Assembly (NCBI GenBank): GCA_037176705.1
Contig: CM073893.1
Span: 19,282,074-19,346,073 of the forward strand
Length of the DNA: 64,000 nucleotides
DNA from: Molossus alvarezi
Taxonomy: Eukaryota > Chordata > Mammalia > Chiroptera > Molossidae
Direction of reading: 5' to 3'
The notes under the pieces were generated by a model. It saw only the letters and a list, made by a program, of their open reading frames with translations. It was not told where the DNA came from and did no database searches. Numbering within the stretch: position 1 is the first letter of the stretch; every line of letters starts with the position of its first letter. Below are positions 1 to 10,623 of the stretch, piece after piece. The translations under genes and the position numbers were made by a program.

Positions 1-1089
1 AAAAAATCACCTGCTAGATGTGGCTGTAAAAACAAGCCAGACCAATTAAGTATGTGACAGGAAGCTGAGAAATATATGAACAGGTAAATTCAAGGGAAAT
101 TTGGAAAGAAATTGACAGCATAATTTCCACTGCCTTAGAGGGAGAGGAGAGAGTGTGCGTGGCTTTCTGCAAATGAGCTTGCAACACAGAAAGAATTAAG
201 GCTTTGTCTCCTGTGGCTCTACTGGTAAACAAAGAAGAAAGAGTGAGAATCAGCAACAGGTAGAAATGCTGTACTTCAGCTATGGAGAAACCCAAACATG
301 CTGCTGGACCAGTTAAAATCTGAGGAGGGTGAGTAGTATGCATGATGCTTAGACTGTTTTCATGGTTTTAGCAAAGCTGCAACTGTCTCAAATCTCACAG
401 AAGTTGTTTTCCTTTATACTTAGAAAAATATATATTTGGATGCGTTCACAGGAGACCATTAGACCTGGTGGCAGTTCTCCCCCCTCCCCCCCTAAGCACT
501 GACTGGGACTCTGAGCCCACAGATGTGCTCACCTTCAGTTCTCAGAGCTGGGCCTGTGACCCGTGCTCAGAACCTCAACATTAAGGCACACGGACACACA
601 GACATACCTGGAGGAAGGGCAATGAGCGACGTGCAGTTAGACAACCAGCTGCAGTGACATTGTGGTAAACTGCTAAAAAACAGACAATGTTCTGGGGAAT
701 CAAGACTCAAAGATGGGGCGGTGCGCACCAGCTTTACAAGGCATTGGTGATGGTGTTTTGTGCAGAGCGGTCCTGGGGGAAAGAGCAGCACCTCATCGGA
801 AGGAGAACTGGTAGACCTGCCACGCCAGCAGCCTCCCTGATTGTTCTGAGTCCTCTGTTTGGCCACTGTCTCTGGGTTTTCTAACTCCCACACTGAAAAT
901 CCTTTTAGTAAACTTACATCAGGATCCTAGTCTGTCTAATCTCATCAGCCGCCCCCATTATTCCTCACTTCAAGTCCCCCCGCTTTGGCCAAACCTGCCT
1001 AAGGGCCCTGGGAAAGCATGTTCCCTCTATCAGCCCACCTCCGCCGCTGCCTCACTTCCACCTCAAGTAGAATGCGCTCTGCGCCCGAA
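1..1089. other. Unassigned unique sequence
   Basis: I recognise no repeat family, exon or RNA gene here. There is a C-rich run near 478-493. Short open frames on both strands lack family resemblance and codon structure, and I do not regard them as genes. Confidence 0.5.
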
Positions 1090-1262
1090 GCCAGGACACC
1101 TAGTTTGACTCCCGACCCACTCACTTTCTAGCTGTATAACCATTACGCTGAGGTTTAGCTTCCTCACCTTGAAAATGAGGCTAATGAGGACTGTTTCTTA
1201 GGGTTATGTCCAGTTTTTAATGAAAGAATGTATTCACTATACTTAGCAGATGGTCAACCAAA
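1090..1262 (+). repeat. MIR SINE
   Basis: An ancient tRNA-derived SINE. The conserved MIR core is visible: a CTAGCTGTATAACC block, then a pyrimidine-rich CTTCCTCACCTTGAAAATGAGG block corresponding to the family's TTTCCTCATCTGTAAAATGGG. Divergence is high, as expected for MIR. The ends are approximate. Confidence 0.75.
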
Positions 1263-1814
1263 TGCTGTTTTCCTCTTCTACCTAACTCTGTGACCTACTC
1301 AAGTTTATATTTTCCCTTGCCCTTTTATGCCCACAGTCCCTATATCACTGAGCTCACTGTTGTCATTCCTTTCTCATTCTCTCTTCTTATTCCACAGCAA
1401 TAGCTGTCTTGCCCATCCCCACTACCTCAGAGACCCTCCTTTGAATCGCACGTAAGTAGGAGGAGGTCATCTGTTACTGCTAAGCAGCTGATTCTACCGC
1501 TTTCTTCTCATAGGATCCTCATGTCTTTTCTCTGAAACCTCCACTCCTTCCCTGACTTCCGTGGCCCCAAGGACTTAGGGTTTTCCATCTCCTGACTCCT
1601 CAACCCTTCTGATGGCACTATCAGTTCTTCACCTGACTGTGGACACCCACTGGAGCCCCACCATGGTCCTCAGCTCACCTCTGTCTATAATTCCCCGGGG
1701 ACTCCCCCACCTTGGAGACTTTACCACTGTCAGTCTGCCTCAGACTCCCAGATATGTTTTTTACGTATGAAAATATCATATTTTCGTCTTATCATTTGCA
1801 AAGAATTTTCTTCT
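1263..1814. other. Unassigned, pyrimidine-rich
   Basis: This stretch is C/T-rich with many short cytosine runs. Parts around 1320-1760 have the feel of an old L2 on the plus strand, but I cannot align enough of it to call one. Confidence 0.4.
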
Positions 1815-1925
1815 CAGTTATCTCATTTTCTCCACTGAGCTATCCCTTGAGATAGTCTGAGTTGGCATTATGATCTTCATTTTACAAATAAAGGAAAAAA
1901 CTGAGATCAAGAGAATTTAAGTATT
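1815..1925 (-). repeat. MIR SINE fragment
   Basis: The reverse complement of the MIR core is recognisable: ATTTTACAAATAAAGG followed by AAAACTGAGATCAAGAGAA, matching the family's ATTTTACAGATGAGGAAACTGAGGCACAGAGA. Only the central part of the element remains. Confidence 0.6.
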
Positions 1926-2261
1926 GTTTGTTTGTTTTCCTGAATTCTCTATATTGCTACATTTCTAGGATAACCATACCTGCTCCTCAAAACAATCCCA
2001 CTCAGCTAGTGTCATGAACAGACTATTTGTGCTCCACCCCTCCAAATTTATATGTTGAAGCCAGAGTCCATGTGACTGTATTTGTAAAAAGGACCTTTTT
2101 GAAGATAATTACGGTTAAATAAGGTCATAGGGTGGGGCCCTGATCCAATAGGATAAGTGTCCTTAGGAGAAGAAACACTTTCTGCCGTGTGAGGACACAG
2201 CAAGAAGGTGGCCACCTACATGCCAAGAGAAGGGGCCTCAGAATGAAACCTACCTTGCTGG

Positions 2262-2603
2262 TGATTGGGTTGCAGCCAAAGTCTCCAACTTCCCCCTCCC
2301 TTGATATAGGAAAAGAATTCTGAGAAACAGGATGTTCCAGAACATTGCCCCAGGTATCCAGGTTGAATCACCCTGGGAGTGGAGATCCCCCTTGGTCTCT
2401 TTGAGGTTATACCTATGCAATTAGCCAAATCACATTGTCCTCTCCCTCTAAGGGCTGCCAGCCCCTCATCCATACCTTTCCTATATAGCCCTGCCTGTTA
2501 GAGATACTGGCGCTGACCCCACCTTAGGAGTCAGCCCAGCAGGTAATTCCCAATAAAGTTCTTGCCTAAACCCAGGTGTGTTCCTCCTTCAGCCGACCTT
2601 TCA
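2262..2603 (+). mobile_element. Solo ERV LTR, 342 bp, nested in MLT1
   Basis: The insert begins TGATTGGG, ends CCTTTCA, and is flanked by a perfect 5-bp duplication GCTGG (2257-2261 and 2604-2608). Removing the insert and one duplication rejoins the MLT1 LTR exactly, which fixes both boundaries. It contains a TATA-like TATATA at 2482-2487 and a polyadenylation signal AATAAA at 2552-2557, placed as in a retroviral U3-R-U5 LTR. No internal proviral sequence is present, so this is the product of LTR-LTR recombination. I do not recognise the subfamily. A 5-bp duplication is usual for ERVL and some ERV1 groups. Confidence 0.85.
2482..2487 (+). promoter_or_regulatory. TATA-like box of the nested LTR
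   Basis: TATATA lies about 70 bases upstream of the AATAAA signal in the 342-bp solo LTR, the order expected for a retroviral promoter followed by the R region. Activity today is unknown. Confidence 0.45.
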
Positions 2604-2723
2604 GCTGGCACCTTGATCTTGAATTTCCCAGCCTCCAGAAGCGTAAGAAATAAATTTCTGTTATTTAAGCCACCAAGTCTATGGTACTTTGCTGTTGTGG
2701 CCAGAGCAGACTGATACAGCTGG

Positions 2724-2959
2724 TGACTACTTTGGAGATGTTTTCTTTCTTTTATATCTCACATTCAATCAACTGGCAGAAGTTATCTTCATTGTTTTTA
2801 TATGACTTGCCTTGAATTCTATCCTTACTTTCTATGTACAAAGTCACCATTCTAACTTTAAACTTTGTTAGCTGATGCCTAGAAGCTGTTAGTATCTCCA
2901 GACCTATAACTCATTGTGAGATTAAACCAATTAAAACATCATTTTTGTTTCATCATAAA
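2724..2959. other. Unassigned
   Basis: An A/T-rich spacer between the MLT1 LTR and the faint L2. No recognisable element. Confidence 0.4.
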
Positions 2960-3600
2960 CCTATAATTGCCAATCAGACCAAATGCAAATTCCTCAACCA
3001 GGAATATAAGACTTTCCAGCACTTGTCCCAGCTGCATCTGTTTTCTCATATATGAGATTCAGCACCAACGAGTGCAGCCATGCAGTGGGGTGGCAGATGG
3101 CACAGCAGAGATCTGAGTCTCGGTCTGCCGTGCTGTAGACACACATGGCATGGCTGACACATCACTTAGCTTCTTTGGGGAAGCTTATCTATAAAATGAG
3201 GATAACAATACCCCTCAACCGCGTATCTGGAGAGGCCTCTGAGAGGAGCAAATGGAATAACATAAAACAGACATAAAACACTTTGAAAACTGTGTTGGTA
3301 GTATTATTGTTATTATTTTACTGCTCCTCAAAACCTGGCAGCCCAGACCTGGATTGTGCTTCTTCATGCATGTCTCTGTGCCTTCCCCTCTGCTCTCTTC
3401 TGCCTCTGCCCTTCTTCTCCCCAATCTTCAAGGTGCCTAACTCTTGACAAATCAAATCCTTTTCTTCTTAATCCACGTTGCCTTCTGCACGTCACCTCAC
3501 CAAACCAATGTTTCCCAAGGACCCCTATCTTTTTTATCATTCCAACAACACTTGTAAATAAACCACTGCAGCTAACATTAGTTCTTCATGTGCTTTGATA
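2960..3600 (+). repeat. Probable L2 LINE 3' part, split by a MIR
   Basis: The stretch AATGCAAATTCCTCAACCAGG...AAGACTTTCCAGCAC (about 2984-3022) resembles the L2 block for 'current price of pending cases' type 3' ORF2 sequence (AAACTCCTTAGCATGGCATACAAGGC in the family). TCTCTGTGCCTTCCCCTCTGC (about 3371) resembles the next L2 block. The MIR at 3086-3290 lies between them. The match is weak and the ends are approximate. Confidence 0.45.
3086..3290 (+). repeat. MIR SINE
   Basis: The MIR core is visible: CATCACTTAGCTTCTTTGGGG followed by ATCTATAAAATGAGGATAACAATACC, then GCAAATGGAATAACATAAAACA corresponding to the family's ATTAAATGAGTTAATACATGTAAA. Strongly diverged. Confidence 0.75.
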
Positions 3601-4089
3601 GATAGATGTGAGGCAGACACATCACATCAGTCTCTCCAGATGCTATCTATAGGAGAATGGGACAGTCCTCTACTATTTTTTAATCCCCTATTATGCCTAA
3701 GCACCTATTGAGAGAACTTGGTAAACTCTGAATCACTGGACAAATGAGGATTAACGTTGCAGACTCATAAATCATGTATTAGACACAGAATCACAGGATT
3801 TGATGGTCAGGTAAAAGCACAGCCCTATCTGGCCACTTTTTCTTCACTTACGTCAGTCTACCTGCCATGATCCTGGGTGTTGGAAGTTCTCCATATAGCA
3901 GGAGGCTCCTGTTTTAATGACTCACCCTGCAATTCACAACTCCCACCCCCCAATAATGCTCTTTATTTTATCTAACAATTTTAGATCATAACTTGGATTT
4001 TAGCTCTCAGAGCTACTGCATGCTGTAGAATGGCAAATAGCACATTTTCTTTAAGGTTCTTATAAATGATCCCAGGAGGGAGTTGGTGT
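3601..4089. other. Unassigned
   Basis: No recognisable repeat or exon. A short GATA repeat occurs at about 3596-3606. Confidence 0.45.
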
Positions 4090-4242
4090 AAGGCCATAGA
4101 GCCAAATCTGCCACATACAATCTTGAGGGTCGTGGGTAAGTGACCAATCTTCTCTGGGCCTCCATTTCCTGATCTGTGAATGCCACACTGAATATATCTC
4201 ACACAAGTGAGCCCTCAATGATGTGAATTGTTATAATTAAAT
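4090..4242 (+). repeat. MIR SINE
   Basis: GGTAAGTGACCAATCTTCTCTGGGCCTCCATTTCCTGATCTGTGAATG matches the MIR core, and TGAGCCCTCAATGATGTGAATTG matches its 3' end. The full length is approximate. Confidence 0.7.
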
Positions 4243-4350
4243 CCCAAAGTTGGGTTTAGAGAATTGATTAAAGAGGTGGAAAGGATCTCAGGGAATTGGT
4301 ACAAATATAAAAACAAGGATTCAGAGATAATTTCATGTTTTTAAAAAATG

Positions 4351-4598
4351 GTGAAAGAGCAGTGTGGTTCAGTGGTCACAGTGTTGGCCCTCAAACAGAA
4401 GGGTTGTGGGTTCGATGCCTAGGTAAAGGCATGTACCTGGGTTGTAGGTTCAATCCCTGGCCCCAGTCAGGGTGTGTGCAGGAGGCAACCAATCGATGTT
4501 TCTCTCTCTCTTCTCCCCCCTCCCTTCCTTCCACTCTCTCTAAAAAAAATCAATAGGAAAAATATCCTCTGGTGAGGATTAACAATAAAAAAAGTGAT
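4351..4598 (+). mobile_element. Ves SINE (long-tail type)
   Basis: A tRNA-derived bat SINE. The diverged head reads GTGTGGTTCAGTGGTCACAG, with B-box-like GGGTTCGATGCC, then AGGAGGCAACCAATCGATG, a TTTCTCTCTCTCT tract and a 3' end TATCCTCTGGTGAGGATTA before the A-rich tail. The 3' end marks the longer of the two Ves types in this window. A second Ves follows directly in its A-rich tail. Confidence 0.88.
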
Positions 4599-4600
4599 GG

Positions 4601-4813
4601 TCCAGCCGGTGTGGCTCAGTGGCTGAGCATCGATCCATGCACCAATAGGTCGCCAGTTCAGTTCCTGGTCAGGGAACATGCCCAGGTTGTGGGCCTGATC
4701 CCCAGTAAGGGGCATGCAGGAGGCAGCTAATCAATGTTCTTGCTCCTCGATGTTTCTATCTCTCTCTCCCTCTGACTTCCTCGCTCTGTAAAGTCAATAA
4801 AGGAAAACAAAAA
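4601..4813 (+). mobile_element. Ves SINE (short-tail type) inserted in tail of previous Ves
   Basis: The head CCAGCCGGTGTGGCTCAGTGGCTGAGCATCG is followed by ATGCCCAGGTTGTGGGC, CAGGAGGCAGC, a CTATCTCTCTCTCCCTCTG tract and an A-rich end without the TCCTCGGGTGAGGA signature. The flanking AAAAAAGTGATG occurs just before and just after the element, so it is a separate later insertion into the tail of the upstream Ves. Confidence 0.92.
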
Positions 4814-4854
4814 AGTGATGAAAGGCATGACAGTGAAGCAGGGAAACAGCAGGA

Positions 4855-5075
4855 CAGCTGTTAGGAGCAAAAACTCTGGACCTGAGTCCTGGCTCCTGCA
4901 CTCACTAGTTCTATGACCTCAGGCAGTTGACTTTCTCTCCTTCTCAGTAAAATGGGCATAACGATTATAGTAGTCCCTACTTCACAGGTTGTTGTGAGGA
5001 CTGGGTGCAATGACACAGGTGTGGCACTGAGAAAGCACCACGGATTAGCTGCTGCCATTGCAAAGGTTCACAGAC
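4855..5075 (+). repeat. MIR SINE, nearly full length
   Basis: Most of the family is present: AGGAGCAAAAACTCTGGACCTGAGTCCTGGCTCC, ACTAGTTCTATGACCTCAGGCAGTTGAC, CAGTAAAATGGGCATAACGATTATAGTAG, and TTGTTGTGAGGACTGGGTGCAATGACAC. The clearest MIR in the window. Confidence 0.88.
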
Positions 5076-8000
5076 TTAGCTCCCTGAACGTGTGCAGACA
5101 GGATACAACCCTCTGGATGGGAAGGTTCTACATGTCTATCTCTCAATTCTCAGAGGCCCCAGATTGCTGAACTGATACACCCCCTCCCCCCAAATAGGAA
5201 AGTATCATTGAGTGCCTAGTTCTTAAAATCCAAGACTGCTAGTTCAGCCCTCAGTTTAAATAGGCCCTAATTGTTGTGGTAGAAACATAAAGCTTTGTTG
5301 ACCTTTCTGGCCTCTTGGAAACAGGTTCACACTTTTATATTTGTTTCACAAGAATAAAGTGAACTTAGTTCTTAAAGATCAAAACAAAAATACAGATGAA
5401 AAGAACTGAGATCAACAACTTTTGGATAGGGAGCGGAGCTGGTGTCCAGGCTTCCAGAATAAATGGGGGCAGAGGAATGAACCACACAGTTCTCCATTTC
5501 TGTGGAGTCAGCACCGTAAGTCATTCTGCTGCTCCAGTCACCTTCCGCTGCACCTCCCCCACATTTTCTCAAAATGCCCCAAAGTGCACCACCAAGCTAA
5601 CATGCCTTTGCCTTCTGAATATCATTTATGTCCCCATGCCTCATAACCATAAAATCAGCGCCTTGAGCCCGCTGGTGAATGGGGTACTTGGAGAACTGCT
5701 GATAACCAGTAGGCATTCAATAACATTTATGGCTCTGGAAGTTTCCTGAGAAGGGAATTCTTTAGTCCACTTTCTCTGTCCTTCAGAGCTTCTCTTCAAC
5801 AATTCTGGGCCCAGGGGGATTAGCCTGATTCCTGGGGCCTGATTATTCACCCTGCAGGATGACTGAAGTTTACTCTCTCGGGTCCATGCAGTTTTATTGT
5901 CTCATTTCTGTATTCTGGTTGGGACTCCACATTTGGAAGTTGTAAAGCTCATAAGCTCTGTCCTCTCAGATCCCAACCAAATGGTGACTGACTTGCCCTG
6001 GAGCTTAGCAGACAGAAAATTCGCAGTGTTGCACACAGTGTAACCACGGGATCCTAGAGTAACTTCAAACCCCTAAGAAACAGTCACTGGAACCTGCCTG
6101 TTTTCCATCAGGGAGAAGACCTACATGAGATCTTACAGCAGGAGCAGGAAGGCTCGCATAGGCAATCGTCTCAACAGGCAGAGAAGCCCCGGGGAGGCCA
6201 AGTGCACTGAGCAGTTTCTCTCTGTAATGGCCTAATCTAATTGGCTTCTTTAATGAGCAAACTTTCCAGTCCCCCTTCACCATCTCCCAGATTTCTCAGG
6301 AATCCATCAGGATGGAGCCAGTAGGAAGGGGAATATTGATGATTGGTTGGTCTCTCTGACCAGCCTCCTGACTAAATCCCAGAATGCTCAGTGAAAGTTC
6401 AGAAAGCCTCAAAATAACTTCTTGATTTCATTAACTTGATTTCCTGTTTTAGTTCTAAAGACCAGACATACTGTTTTCTAATTAGAACATTTTCTTGAAA
6501 TCACTGTAGTTGTCAACTTTTCAATGATTTCTTCCAGCTGCCCATTCATATGTGCCCTGCAGCTTGTGTCTGCCTCCCTCTCCTTCTAGCACTTTCCCTG
6601 ACTCCTGAGAAGCCGCAGGAGCCACCTGAGCCTTCCTTGCCAGGACTCTGTTGAAGGCTGCTGGGCTTCTCAAAACATCGCCCAGTCTGGGGACAGGGCA
6701 GGCCACACAGCATGCATCACCTATGGCCTCTTCCACTAAATGGAGAGCTTTGCTTAGACCACAGAACACGCGGTAAACAATATCCACCACCACAAACAAA
6801 CATGAACAGATGGAAAGAGAGGCACCTCCAGAAGAAGTGTATTTCCAGAGCCGCCATCTGGGCAAAGAGCTGCACGGGTAAAAGTAACGATTTGGAAAGT
6901 TCTGGTGGGGTTAAAATGTCAGATCCTTTCTTGGGAATGTCCCTGTGCAAAAAGGTGCAGATAGATTATGGCCACAGTTGGGGATAACTACCCCTTAAGA
7001 TTGGAGTTGTTCCATAATTTGATTCTTTATATGCTATTTTGCTGGATAAATGCTCCCAGAGAACAACTTATCCCCAGGGATGTAGCAAGAGCTGAAGGTT
7101 GGCATTTGAGCACACAAGGGCACCTCTCTCTGCCTCCATGAGGGAAATAAATGGCATTTTCTCTGACATCCCTTCCTACCTCTGTCTCTGCTAAATCCTC
7201 ATTTCACTTTCTAATGTTTTCCAAAAGCTAGCTCACTTCCAGGTTCACCCTAACAATGAACACTCTGCACCACAATAAACAAACGCATAATTCAACACCA
7301 AGAAAACTTCATCACGTAAAGGGCGTGAACTCCTTGAAGCTATGACTTCATTTTTTTTTAAGCATTGTTGTGATTAAATGCTGTCTTCTTTCTGGCTCTC
7401 ATCACTTTCCTCAGCTCTTCCTTTTAAGAGAATATATGAACCTGTTATGCTGACTATGAATTTATAAAACAATCTCAACAAATTTTAGTCATGTTTCTAG
7501 ATTGGAGGTATCTATTATTAACCGAATTTCTGATCTAAGGAAGGCCGCAGAATCATTTGTATTTGAATCTTGATTCCCACTCTTCTGATGTCAAAGCAGA
7601 AGAAGAAAGATAGTCAACGAGCAAGTGTTATCCCAGAGGCCATTGCCAAGTTACTTCCAATGATTTCCTAGGGATTGCATCAGCAAAAGGACTCTCCCCA
7701 TCCTCAATCAAAGTGGCTAAATGACATGACCCAGGGGCTCCCCCCAAACCCACTTATTCAAATTAAAACTCCTTCTCTTTTTCTCCTCTCCTATATAGGC
7801 ATTTTATATTGCACCATTAAATTCATTTATTACAGCAAAGGACTTTTTTTTTGTTGTTGTTTCAAAGGTAGCTTGTTAAACATCCTGTTTGCTAGAATGA
7901 TCTAGAGGTATTGTGATATCATGAAAAGCCTTGGTGAGTAAATTCCAGCAGGATCCAAACCCTGGCTCTAGCCCTTGCCAACTGTGCTATTGCAAGGACC

Positions 8001-8454
8001 AGAGGAGGGGACACAAGCAAAGCCTCCCACACAGCTGCTGGGAGCCAGGCTCATCGCATGCATCTGAGGCATCGTCACTGCTGGTGCAGCCCTGCCTGCT
8101 GTCCGGGAAAGGAACACCTCAAGACGTTTTAGAATGCTGTGTATAAAATATGTGTAAAGATAGTAAGAAACACACAGATAAGGAGAGAATGTTTCCATAT
8201 GTCTAGAAAACTCAAAAACCCGGGAATTGCCCGAGTAATACCCTAGGCAGCTTCTAGTAGCCTGGGGGCTCTGGGCATCTGAACCTAAAGAGAAGAGGGC
8301 AAGGAACAAAGAAGACTGTCAGCTTTCCTCCTCCCCAGACCATCCGGCTGCCCAGTGTCTCCCCTGCAACAAACCTGCCTCACTGCCTACCTGTCTCCAC
8401 AAGCCCCTCCTTTTGACATGGGGGTCAGCTCAGGGCTTTCCTAGTACAGGTGTC
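5076..8454. other. Long unassigned stretch
   Basis: About 3.4 kb with no recognisable young repeat. A weak L2-like 3' end lies at about 5570-5735 (CCATGCCTCATAACCATAAAATCAGCGCC, then AGTAGGCATTCAATAACATTTATGG). The short open frames between 6521 and 6990 overlap on both strands and show no family resemblance. This is ordinary old intergenic or intronic DNA as far as I can see. Confidence 0.5.
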
Positions 8455-9068
8455 GTCTCTCACCTGGATGACGGAGGACATAGTCTCTTCAGTGGCTCCC
8501 AGCTTCTACTCTTGCTGTTCTCAATCCATTTTCTCCACAGTGGCCAGTGACCTTTCCAAAATGAATATCTTACTACTTTACCCTTCCGCTTAAAACCCAT
8601 CATCACCTTACAATAAAGTTCAACACCAGGCTTTTCACAATGTGGATCTTGGCATCCAGTATCTTCTCTCCCTACCACTGCCCTCAGGAAAATCTACTCC
8701 AGCCTCACGGAACTTATTTCAATGCCCAAAACATACCTGGCTCTTTCTTGCCTATTCACTCTGGGCTCGTTTGTCACCTGGCTACTTACCCAACCTCAGG
8801 TTTCTTTTTAGATATTGCTCCTCCTAGAAAAAACCTTCTCCGACCCTCCGGTTTGGGCTGGGTGTGGCTCCACCTGCTCCTGCAGCTTGGTGGCTTCCTG
8901 TCCTCGCACCTTACCCCTCGGGGTAGAAACTATGTCCATCCCCACCCACTAGACTGTATGCCCACTGACAGCAAGAATGGAGACTCACTTGACCACTGCT
9001 GGATCCCCAGGCCCTAACACAACCTGTGGCATAAGAATGTGCTCAAATAAATAGCCAATAAATAAGCT
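8455..9068 (+). repeat. L2 LINE, 3' part
   Basis: A long plus-strand L2. Recognisable blocks in order are TTTTCTCCACAGTGGCCAGTGACCTTTCC, CTTAAAACCCATCATCACC, CCACTGCCCTCAGGAAAATCTACTCC, GACTGTATGCCCACTGACAGCAAG and the 3' end GTGGCATAAGAATGTGCTCAAATAAATA. No frame is maintained. Confidence 0.8.
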
Positions 9069-10061
9069 AATGAAGCTGTTATCCAACCCCTTCTTTATGT
9101 CTCACAATAAATGTCTTCTGGGGGGGAAAATTCCCAATGATCTTGTGCAGCAAAATAATGTTAGTGCATTTTATTTCACACACTTTCTGTCTCTAAATGG
9201 AAACCTGTGTTCTGAGGACAGGACTACAAGGAGACGAGAGGCAGTCACAGAGGCGGCTCAAATGGTGCTCTCTAAATACTGCAGGAAGTGACACTATTTA
9301 TATCACTGAGGTTGCAAAGTGTCTTTCTAACTCTGTGCCAACAAGTTCCTTGTAGAGACTTGTGTCTGCTACGGCTAACAAGAGAAACCTCCTTCAAATC
9401 TCTCAGAGAATTTGTAAGGGAACAAAGTTATTGTTAAGTAAACTTAAAATAAAAAGCAATCAGCTTACCTTAAGGAATCTGTGATGCCTCCAAGTGCTCC
9501 ACAGACAACCGTGCCTTCTGTGCCAGAGGTGCAAATGAGCTAAAATGCTGTCTCTGCAGCCTCATAGGACGACACGTATATGAAACATACTTTTTTCCGT
9601 GATAATAATTCTTGTTTTTATAATGTACAATAGAGGTAATAACGATGGACTGAATCCTTTTTAATTCTCCCAGCTTAAGTGATCTTTAAAATTCCAGAGC
9701 AAATAGGCTCTCCTCGGCTCTCCTCCTCTCTCCTCCCCTCCCATGCCTTCTCTCCACCTTCTTCCTCTCCCTGTCCCTCCCCTCCCCTTTCCTGATTGCC
9801 TTCTTATTCTTCCTCAGATCTGCTTCCCCTCTTCTTTGAAATCTCACCTGGAAACACAGGAGATGCAAAAAAGCTTCCATGCCTGGCCCTGGCTTTTCCT
9901 AAAGACCCTTCCAACTTTGGGGTTCTTTAGCCCCAGCTGCTCAGGACCCCATTAGTTTCTTTGTCAAAGGAGTGAACCCATCTTGCCACCAAGTCATCAA
10001 TCCAGTAAGAGAAGTTTTCATTTAAATATTATCAAAGATGGTATCATTTTCTCCATGGGTC
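9069..10061. other. Unassigned, with a pyrimidine-rich patch
   Basis: Nothing recognised apart from a strongly C/T-rich tract at about 9712-9800 (repeated TCTCCTC/CCCTCC), which could form purine-pyrimidine structures. The open frame on the opposite strand there is a composition artefact. Confidence 0.45.
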
Positions 10062-10265
10062 AAGTTGTCCCTCGCCACTTCGCACTTCAACTTTTGTGGC
10101 TTCAAATACTATACTAGAAAAAACCGCAATAGAGTGAAGCTGCGAAAGTCGAAGCGCACAGTGGCGAGGGATGACTGTGTATAAAGAAAGAAAACTACTT
10201 CTCTGAAATTCATTTATCGTGGTAGAGACTGGAACTGATTAACCGTGATAAACAAGGGCCGAATG
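10062..10265 (+). mobile_element. Tigger-like palindromic MITE, copy 1
   Basis: A non-autonomous DNA transposon. Its first part (about 10064-10191) is a long imperfect hairpin: GTCCCTCGCCACTTCGCACTTC at the left returns as the reverse complement GTGGCGAGGGATGAC at the right. It is followed by a tail that ends ACTGATTAACCGTGATAAACAAGGGCC, resembling a second, diverged terminal repeat. The same architecture recurs at 13826-14035, so this is a mobile family rather than a chance palindrome. The CAGTC...CCCTC type end and apparent TA-type insertion suggest Tc1/mariner-Tigger ancestry. The exact family name is not known to me. Confidence 0.75.
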
Positions 10266-10364
10266 GATAGAGGTTAATAGGCTTAACAGAGATAAACATA
10301 AGCTGTTAACTAAAGTTCACATTCACTGATGAATTCATTTATTTACACCTTTCCATTTATTCTT

Positions 10365-10611
10365 TTTTTTTTATCCTCACCCGAGGACATTTTTCCAGTT
10401 TTTGTTCAGGTAGAGTGGGAGGGAGAGAGAGGAACAGAGAGAGAGAGAGAAACATCGATGTGAAAGGAACACATCAAGTGGCTTCCACCCGCACAACCAA
10501 CCAGAGCCGGGGACAAACTGCAACCGAGGTACGTGCCCTTAGCGGGAACTGAACCCGGGTCTCTCTGTACCACAGGCCGACGCTCTAACCGCTGAGCCAA
10601 ACCGGCCAGGG
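10365..10611 (-). mobile_element. Ves SINE (long-tail type)
   Basis: On the minus strand: head GCCCTGGCCGGTTTGGCTCAGCGG, a GGGTTCAGTTCCC B box, a CATCGATGTTTCTCTCTC tract and the 3' end TCCTCGGGTGAGGATAAA. Target duplication CCATTTATTCTT flanks it (10353-10364 and 10612-10623). Little diverged, so relatively young. Confidence 0.95.
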
Positions 10612-10623
10612 CCATTTATTCTT

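Larger units (their letters stand above)
2010..2718 (+). mobile_element. MLT1-type MaLR LTR (split by nested LTR)
   Basis: A solo LTR of the ERVL-MaLR (MLT1) group. The left part carries AAATTTATATGTTGAAGCC and TGTGAGGACACAGCAAGAAGG. The right part carries GCACCTTGATCTTG, CCAGCCTCCAGAAG, AGAAATAAATTTCTGTT and the end GACTGATACA, all typical of the family. It starts TGTCATG and ends ATACA, with a candidate 5-bp target duplication GCTAG (2005-2009) and GCTGG (2719-2723), one mismatch. It is interrupted at 2262-2603 by a second LTR. Old and without internal region. Confidence 0.85.

Noticed and set aside
4356..4420. tRNA gene candidates from A/B boxes
   Set aside because: TGGCTCAGTGG and GGTTCGATTCC boxes belong to Ves SINE heads; no complete cloverleaf is present in any copy.
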